A stretch of 64,000 nt of DNA from Spongilla lacustris (lineage: Eukaryota > Porifera > Demospongiae > Spongillida > Spongillidae): the NCBI GenBank assembly GCA_949361645.1, contig OX442415.1:31057192-31121191 (forward strand), read 5' to 3'. Positions within the stretch are counted from its first letter, which is position 1; each line of letters begins with the position of its first letter. The notes beneath the pieces were generated by a model, which was not told where the DNA came from, made no database searches, and saw nothing but the letters and a program-made list of their open reading frames with translations. Shown here piece after piece: positions 58,393 to 64,000 of this stretch. The position numbers were made by a program, and so were the translations under genes.

Positions 58393-61068
58393 TCATGTAC
58401 CATTGTGGGTGTGCTTAATGTGAGTATGCAATGCAGTTTGAGTGCCATATTTCAAGGGACACTGGGAACAGGAAAACTTTCTATCAATTTCAGATTTTTT
58501 CCTACGCCTGCGCTTGCAGGGTGGACCCTGGCTTCCTTCGTCAACACTGGCATTGTCCGCCTTAGTGACATCACGGTGTTCATCACCTGGAACAGCAGGC
58601 TGCTTGTGAGCTGTGTTCTTTTTGTGCAGGGACAGGGCTGAGCTACTGGCATACTTATTGCCACATACAGTGCACTGGAAGGCAAGGATTAGTTCAGACC
58701 TGGATCTGCGTTTCCTCCTGCCAGAAACACAGCTATTGCCTTCGTCTTGCATATCACTGTGAGTGTCATCTGCAGACTCCTGGCCCTCAACAGTAGGTGG
58801 GTCAGGAATGGCATTAGAAGGACCTGGTTGGTCACTGTCTGGAACTCCAGGTGTTTCGGAAGAGTTGATAGCAGTGCCTGGTGTAGGCTTTGGACATACC
58901 CTGTCCCTCTTCTTTGGGTCACGAATGTATTCCCTCACCTTCTCATACAGGTACAGTGACCGCATCAGGGACAATCCATTGGGGCTAATAACAGGTGGCA
59001 TCACTTGGTTCTGATAAGCCTCCTGTATGTCCTTTATGGCCACTCCAGCCCTCAGCATGGTTACCTCGGTGGGGTTTGTGTCCGATGGCAAGGTCTTCAT
59101 TTTCATGACACCAGGGTGTTCTCGGTCAAACTCAAATGTATGGTAGCGGCCAAAGCCAACCAGAGGCCCAAACCACTGGCCCAAGAAGGCATTCCAGTCA
59201 TGGTACTGCCAGTCCTGGTACAGTTGTGGCACACAAGTGACGTTCTGGCCACACTGCCGGACACAGTCAGCTAGGTCATCCATATCATCTACATGGTCCT
59301 GTCTTCGGTAGTACTTCTTGAACAGGCCAAAGTAGGAATCGGGTCGAAACTTTGTGTGCCCAGGTAGCATGAAGTTCAGCTGGATGGTGTCATGTTGTCC
59401 AGTGATCACCCGCCAGGCCAGGTACCACATCATGGTGGTGTTCTTGTTCTGGCCCACACAGTTGTCGGCCTGAAGTGTTACACGCCTCTCTCCCAGTCCA
59501 TGTAGGTGGAAGAATGCATGCACCAGGCTGACCACCACCACAGCACCCTTGCCGGCCTGCTCAGCCTCATCAATTAGGAAGAACACCTGGCGGCACAGCG
59601 GCTCACAACACACACCAAACACCTGGACCTTGCGAGGTGTCCTGAAATAAAAAGTGCCCCTTTGTTGTGAGCTGTAGGGCAGTGACACCTGCTGGCAGTA
59701 GTCAAAGGAGTACTGCATCTGCATGTCCAGGTGCAGGGCTTGTGAGGTGAAGGGAACCATCAGGGCCCTGGATTCCAAGTGACCCAGGATCTGGTCACGC
59801 TCCTTCTGTCTCTTCCTTCCCCATTCCTTCTCAGCCTCCTCAATGTTTGCATTGTAGGCGTCACGAAATGCCTTGGCCTTAATGAGGTGCTGGTTGTAAT
59901 TGACATTTATTGTTTTGCGCTGCTCATCAGAAAGGCTGTGCCTCAAAGTGACCAACATCTGATCACACTTGTCGCACAGATCGCTGCGTGCAGGTTGGAT
60001 CTTGATGTTAGAACAGTATCTTCGCCACAGTCTAATAAATGACACGTACTTCACCACACGTGCAGCAGGGGGTGTTGGAGGAGCCGGAGGAACGTTGAGC
60101 AAGGTGTACTGCCGCTTCAGCTGACTGGTAAGTCGGTAAGGGCAAAGTTGCTGTGGTGCTGGTGTGCTCCTGGACAGGGACTCCATGGCCTTGCAATACT
60201 CGGCATACACAGACTTTAGTGTTTTGCCACTCTCCAGAACATAGTCTCTGATCGTCCCTTGCAAACGACCAGGGTCAGGGAGGGCATTTATGCCAGCATA
60301 GTTCTCTATAAATCTGACCACCATTGTCTTGTCCAAACGAGAGAGGGCATGGCGAGGAGCCCTGCCACAGTTACCATGGGGATGGGGCTCAACATCAGAG
60401 TCAGAGCACACCTGCTGCTGCCAGCGCTTCAATGTACGGTAACTTGTGCCAATGACGGCACAGAAAGCATCCCTGCAGACAGGACTAGACCAGTCAAGGC
60501 GATACTGGAATGTATTTCGAGAACCAGATTTGTTCCGAATCATAGCTAGCATTCCATAAATAACAGCCTTTCTGGTTTTCTTGTCCAATCTGGATAATGT
60601 AAGTGCTCGTCTTTTGGGCAAGTCACCGTACTTCAATACACAGCTGTCTTTGCAGCACCCTCCTTTAGTGAGGTAGGCATTCAGCATGCGACAGGGGTGA
60701 CACTGTCCCCGTGCTATTCTAGCTGGTACACCACCTGGGCCCTCGCTGACATCATCACCATCACCATCACCATCACAGTCGCTTCCGCTATCACCATCAC
60801 ACTCGCTCCTGCTATCATCATCACTGCCCTTATCGCTATCACCTCCACCATCATCACTTTCACCATCACCGTCATCTCCGTCGCTTTCACCATCGTTGAT
60901 TCCACCTTCACAGACATCGCTATAAATGCCGTCGAAATCATCACTTCCATATTCACCGTCGCCATTGTCACCACCGTTCTCAATCTCCTCATCCACGTCC
61001 AAATTATCGTACCATTCGAACTCGTCCGCTGAATGATACACGACGAGCTCGTCGTCAGACTTCGCCAT
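58393..61068 (-). CDS. FB3 transposase-like protein, 891 aa (DDE-like core, two C2H2 fingers)
   Basis: Single uninterrupted ORF starting just inside the right terminal repeat. Order: acidic Asp/Gly/Ser-rich tail (about 25-110); Cys cluster and conserved block (about 123-200); likely helix-turn-helix VIGTSYRTLKRWQQ (about 205-218); CDKC (365-368); core with ALHLDMQ (Asp 448), LQADNCVGQNKN (Asp 535) and FRPDSYFG (Asp 577); Pro-rich linker; C2H2 finger CTVCGNKYASS...H (about 799-821); basic patch CKRRRRKK; second C2H2 finger (about 867-887). The ADNC-x-GQNKN core recalls the eukaryotic DUF7869-type proteins (from memory, unverified). The three spaced Asp in an RNase-H-like setting suggest a DDE/DDD transposase, an inference strengthened by its place inside a TIR element and its remnant in the other arm. 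No frameshift or stop was seen. Confidence 0.75.
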   Translation of the reverse strand: MAKSDDELVVYHSADEFEWYDNLDVDEEIENGGDNGDGEYGSDDFDGIYSDVCEGGINDGESDGDDGDGESDDGGGDSDKGSDDDSRSECDGDSGSDCDGDGDGDDVSEGPGGVPARIARGQCHPCRMLNAYLTKGGCCKDSCVLKYGDLPKRRALTLSRLDKKTRKAVIYGMLAMIRNKSGSRNTFQYRLDWSSPVCRDAFCAVIGTSYRTLKRWQQQVCSDSDVEPHPHGNCGRAPRHALSRLDKTMVVRFIENYAGINALPDPGRLQGTIRDYVLESGKTLKSVYAEYCKAMESLSRSTPAPQQLCPYRLTSQLKRQYTLLNVPPAPPTPPAARVVKYVSFIRLWRRYCSNIKIQPARSDLCDKCDQMLVTLRHSLSDEQRKTINVNYNQHLIKAKAFRDAYNANIEEAEKEWGRKRQKERDQILGHLESRALMVPFTSQALHLDMQMQYSFDYCQQVSLPYSSQQRGTFYFRTPRKVQVFGVCCEPLCRQVFFLIDEAEQAGKGAVVVVSLVHAFFHLHGLGERRVTLQADNCVGQNKNTTMMWYLAWRVITGQHDTIQLNFMLPGHTKFRPDSYFGLFKKYYRRQDHVDDMDDLADCVRQCGQNVTCVPQLYQDWQYHDWNAFLGQWFGPLVGFGRYHTFEFDREHPGVMKMKTLPSDTNPTEVTMLRAGVAIKDIQEAYQNQVMPPVISPNGLSLMRSLYLYEKVREYIRDPKKRDRVCPKPTPGTAINSSETPGVPDSDQPGPSNAIPDPPTVEGQESADDTHSDMQDEGNSCVSGRRKRRSRSELILAFQCTVCGNKYASSSALSLHKKNTAHKQPAVPGDEHRDVTKADNASVDEGSQGPPCKRRRRKKSEIDRKFSCSQCPLKYGTQTALHTHIKHTHNGT

Positions 61069-61753
61069 ATCGTTTATCTACACAGAAGATAACGAATAAC
61101 AACTGTCTATCATAGGCAACATTGTATTAAAAACATTCTGATTTCAATACTCACCGTCTTTTGTCGATAAATAAATCGTATCCTGCTTTGTAGGTGTGGC
61201 TAGGTTAATAAAGTCCCAACCCACAGGAAATAGTTGAATATTCATGTACTTCGGTGAATGGAAGCGGTTCATGCACATGCAACGGCGCGATTCGAGCGGG
61301 AAACTTGTACCAACTTTGCGCCGCTGTATCTCCATAACGGATGACATAAAAATTAACGAACAGAACAAATCGATAGGTATAGGACCTCTGTACCTACAAA
61401 CCGAATTTGAGGCGAATTGATTACTCCTACCTAAAGTTATGGCGGATTTGAGCCCGATGGGGTATCGAACGTTGCAATACTGGCACGGAGCAAGTGCAAG
61501 ACTCCAAAATGTATTATACCATAGGGAAATGGTGTAGTATGAAGTGTTGAAAATAGGAAGTTGATAGCATTAACCGTTAGGAAGATATAGCAATTCAAAA
61601 GAGAAGCATTTTTATAACATTTTATATATATATACGAAGGGCCATTTTGTCGGAAACTGTCCCATATATATATATATATATATATGCATATACCGTATAC
61701 GCTTGCATGTTGCAGTGATATATCTATATATATATACATATATATCCATGCAG

Positions 61754-63382
61754 CTTTCTTGGGATACTTGCGCAGCAAACTGCCTGCAGGCGGTACTACT
61801 GAACCAGACCTTATTCAAGTGTCCAATGCCGATCTGTTGAGACAATTTCTCAAATTCATGGAGGTTATCGCGTCTCTGTTCTATATATAATGTGTGCTTT
61901 ACTTTTTCCTTATTTTCGACTTGTATAGGACGAACGAGGCTCTGCTGCAGGAACTCTTTCCTGTTACTGCCAATCTTTTTTGCACGCCCTAAACTTTCTG
62001 AGATCAGAGGGCGACTGTTCCGTTACTATTAGGCACTGGTTGACTACCTATCAGAAGGCAGCTAATCGTCAGAGGGACGTATCGTGGCAAAGGTTGAAGG
62101 CTAAAGGCGAGTACCATAATTATATGGCATGGATTTTATATATACTTTCATGTTGGTAATTTTATACATTAGGGAAGTGGCTAGTATGGAAGGAAATTTT
62201 GGACGTTTTGAAGCTGCAGAGGGAACTATATGAATCCGCTGGGTCCACGTTCGCCAAGGCGTGGGAGTCACAGAAATTCACGGTTCTTTTGATGTACTGC
62301 GCTATACCACCGGCGAGGGGACGCGAGTACAGAGAACTCCGGTTCACATTCACCGAAGAGGACCTTCAGCTCTGGGAACCCGACAGCACCCAGTCAAACT
62401 GGCTGCTGTTGAGCGGCAACCACTCGCGCGGTTTGCTGTACGTCGGAGCGCACAAGACGTACAGGCATATTGGAGTGCAGCGTATAGAATTGTCCGCCGA
62501 TGGCTCCACTAACGTGCTTCTGGAACAGTTAGTGGCCTTTGTGTGTAGAGACAGACCAGCTCTGCTCCAAGGACGCACCCCACAAGACTTTCTCTTCCTG
62601 GTAAGTATATAATTCATACATATGATTATAATTATGTATATTAAAACTGTATAATAGCTTTTAGTGTGTTTTTTTTTTTTTTTTTTAAACAGAACCACGA
62701 AGGTCACCCCTACGCAACTTCAGATAGCTGGACAAAATATATACAGTCTATTTTCTTGCAGCACAAAGACGTGTCGATATCAACCAACACAATTAGAGCA
62801 TCGTACGTCACACACCTTCTGTCTGGAGACGACGGCGTACCAGAACACGTACTCGTACAAGCGGCCAGGGCCATGAGACATAGTAGGAAGGAACAATGCC
62901 GCACTTATGACAAGAGAACGTCGTCCGACAAGGTCGCGTTCGCCGTGGACCTTTCTGCGACACAGGCTTCATCTGCACTAGGAATCGCGGCGGGACCGTC
63001 CACGTCGTCCCGGAAGGCCTCCAAAAAAAAAAAATGCAAGCTGCCCCCTTCTGTGGGCGACATTGTCGCCCTAGCTGAAGACGCTTCCACCAGAGAACAT
63101 CCAGTCATCTTGCTCGGAAAGGTGTTAAGGATATACCCGGATAGCCGGGAGGTACTGCTCGCCCATCTCAAACAGGTGGAAAAGAGCAGGAAATCCAGGC
63201 CCGACTACAAAGTCACAGCAGGAAGGGACGCCTGGGTGGAAGGCTTCGACTCGCTCGTCTTCCCCATTGACATCGCCTACGATACAGCTAGAGGCGTTTA
63301 CTCTCTCCGGACGCCAGTGCGTGACATTCATGATCATGTGTTCGATGGTCAGGATTCGACGGATTCGACGGATTCGGACTGA
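61754..63382 (+). CDS. Tyrosine recombinase gene, exons 2-5
   Basis: Exons 61754-61863, 61929-62106, 62173-62600, 62693-63382. With exon 1 (41736-41952) the coding length is 1,623 nt, 540 residues, no internal stop. Phases match at every join; intron 3 is GC-AG (AAAG/GCGAGT), the others GT-AG. Exons 2-3 form a helical N-terminal, core-binding-like part (DLLRQFLKFME, TLSCYCQSFLHALNFL). The catalytic part shows Arg 217 in PPARGREYREL, HKTYRHIG, Arg 346 in TIRASYVTHLL, His 374 in MRHS and Tyr 383 in CRTYDK: the R-R-H-Y set of tyrosine recombinases. A basic KKKK linker leads to VGDIVALAED...ILLGKVLRIYP, like a small SH3/BAH-type reader barrel. Most similar in layout to Crypton-type transposases (inference); a domesticated gene is the alternative. 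Confidence 0.8.
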
Positions 63383-63534
63383 TTCCCCCCTCTTAATGAC
63401 AATACGATTTACTTCACGCATTTCAATAATTTTGTATGATTAATTCATGTTTACCACGGACACACAAAAAAGTTCTCATATATTCTTCTCCTTGTTCTCC
63501 CCTGCACATATAGAAAGGGAAATGGGAAAAGATA

Positions 63535-63544
63535 AATAAATAAA
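63535..63544 (+). promoter_or_regulatory. Polyadenylation signal(s) of the recombinase gene
   Basis: Overlapping AATAAA hexamers about 155 bp after the recombinase stop codon, before the next ORF at 63656. Confidence 0.5.
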
Positions 63545-63655
63545 TAAAAGAAGAGATTTATGAATACACCATTTTGGGCCATGCCGGCGCATGCCTTATC
63601 GCGCAATTAATAGTATAGAGTTTATCGTTAATCAATTCCCTTTTTACATGTACGC

Positions 63656-64000
63656 ATGGCGCGGGAGATTCTTGAATTCGTTGCGGACAAGCTGGGCCGC
63701 CTCGATGATTACAATCTGAGAGGCGCGCTCAGACTTATCCTGACCCAGGTGACCCTGTGGTTGAGGCAGGTGGAGACTTCACCGTCGCCTGCCTCCTCAA
63801 CACCAGCGCGCACGCCCCCGCCACCCCCACCATCAAGGGGAAAGAAGCGGAAGACACCACCAAGGGAGGCCTCACCATCACCATCACCACCAGCCTCACC
63901 ATCACCACCACCATCACCACCAGCCTCACCTGGTTCCCCCCAACCATCACCTGTGACAACACCACCATCACAGTCCAGGGCCAACACTGTCACCCAGTAC
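63656..64000 (+). CDS. Partial ORF, Pro/Ser-rich protein with basic patch
   Basis: Starts MAREILEFVADKLGRLDDYN and stays open to the window end (115 codons). A short helical N terminus (GALRLILTQVTLWLRQVE) is followed by a low-complexity Pro/Ser/Thr region with a likely nuclear localisation signal GKKRKTPP. Same strand as the recombinase, 273 bp after its stop and behind a polyadenylation signal, so it is a separate gene or the next gene of the same mobile unit. Family not recognised; the CACCATCACC repeats could inflate the frame. Confidence 0.45.
   Translation, partial: MAREILEFVADKLGRLDDYNLRGALRLILTQVTLWLRQVETSPSPASSTPARTPPPPPPSRGKKRKTPPREASPSPSPPASPSPPPSPPASPGSPQPSPVTTPPSQSRANTVTQY

Larger units (their letters stand above)
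41969..61663. mobile_element. FB3: 19.7-kb giant foldback DNA transposon with transposase-like gene
   Basis: Starts GGGACAGTTTCCGACAAAAT and ends in its reverse complement; AT runs flank both ends. Mirror order of the arms is as follows: terminal repeat of about 590 bp (41969-42560 / 61070-61663), transposase-like gene (deleted copy 42562-43545 / intact 58393-61068), 58-bp satellite (43655-50035 / 53885-58265) and short inner arms (about 50040-50370 / 53755-53885). The loop (50371-53754) is unique and holds two divergent small gene candidates and short tandem repeats. The terminal repeats are relatives of those of FB2. The element occupies nearly all of intron 1 of the recombinase gene. AT-run targeting matches the FB2 cluster. 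Confidence 0.85.

Overview
The window is eukaryotic, most likely from a marine invertebrate animal. It shows GT-AG (and one GC-AG) introns, TTAGGG telomere-type repeats, an animal-type Penelope-like retroelement (PLE) and dense DNA-transposon debris. No species assignment is attempted. There is no ordinary host gene cluster, rRNA or recognisable tRNA gene. The window is a nest of mobile elements, and its largest structures are giant inverted repeats (foldback elements) whose arms are filled with tandem satellites.

Layout. (1) 1-19055: a foldback structure (FB1), left end outside the window. Its arms are a roughly 27-bp array plus about 1.4 kb of inner arm. The interior holds a CACTA-like candidate, short TIR elements, TG-rich microsatellites, a 338-bp satellite and a broken hAT-type transposase gene. 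The right array ends in three TTAGGG units. (2) 19150-21750: tandem copies of a 790-bp unit, one split by a short TIR element whose empty site is preserved in the neighbouring copy. (3) 22462-37026: three related elements inserted nearly end to end at AT repeats: an 822-bp palindrome, an 11.06-kb near-perfect palindrome (FB2) and a truncated third copy that ends in telomere-like repeats. (4) 37027-40540: a PLE with an intact 748-codon ORF (reverse transcriptase plus GIY-YIG endonuclease), bounded on both sides by TTAGGG-type repeats. (5) 40541-64000: a five-exon tyrosine recombinase (YR) gene. Its first intron (19.8 kb) is almost entirely one giant foldback element, FB3 (41969-61663). A partial proline/serine-rich ORF follows the recombinase gene.

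How the genes fit together. FB3 carries an intact 891-codon, transposase-like gene that begins just inside its right terminal inverted repeat. The left arm has an internally deleted copy of the same gene. The FB3 loop holds a convincing three-exon 119-aa gene and a divergent small Arg-rich gene candidate. FB2 and the truncated copy have related termini and keep a 27-codon ORF at the position where the FB3 gene starts, so they look like non-autonomous relatives. The YR gene has a full catalytic set in the spliced model. An 11-8-11 bp inverted repeat, the architecture of a YR core site, lies 113 bp upstream of its start codon. The strongest candidate for something new is this two-level arrangement: a YR-encoded mobile unit whose intron 1 is a multi-gene giant foldback transposon, with splice phases preserved.

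All calls come from reading the sequence; no searches were run. Family names are recalled knowledge and are marked as such.
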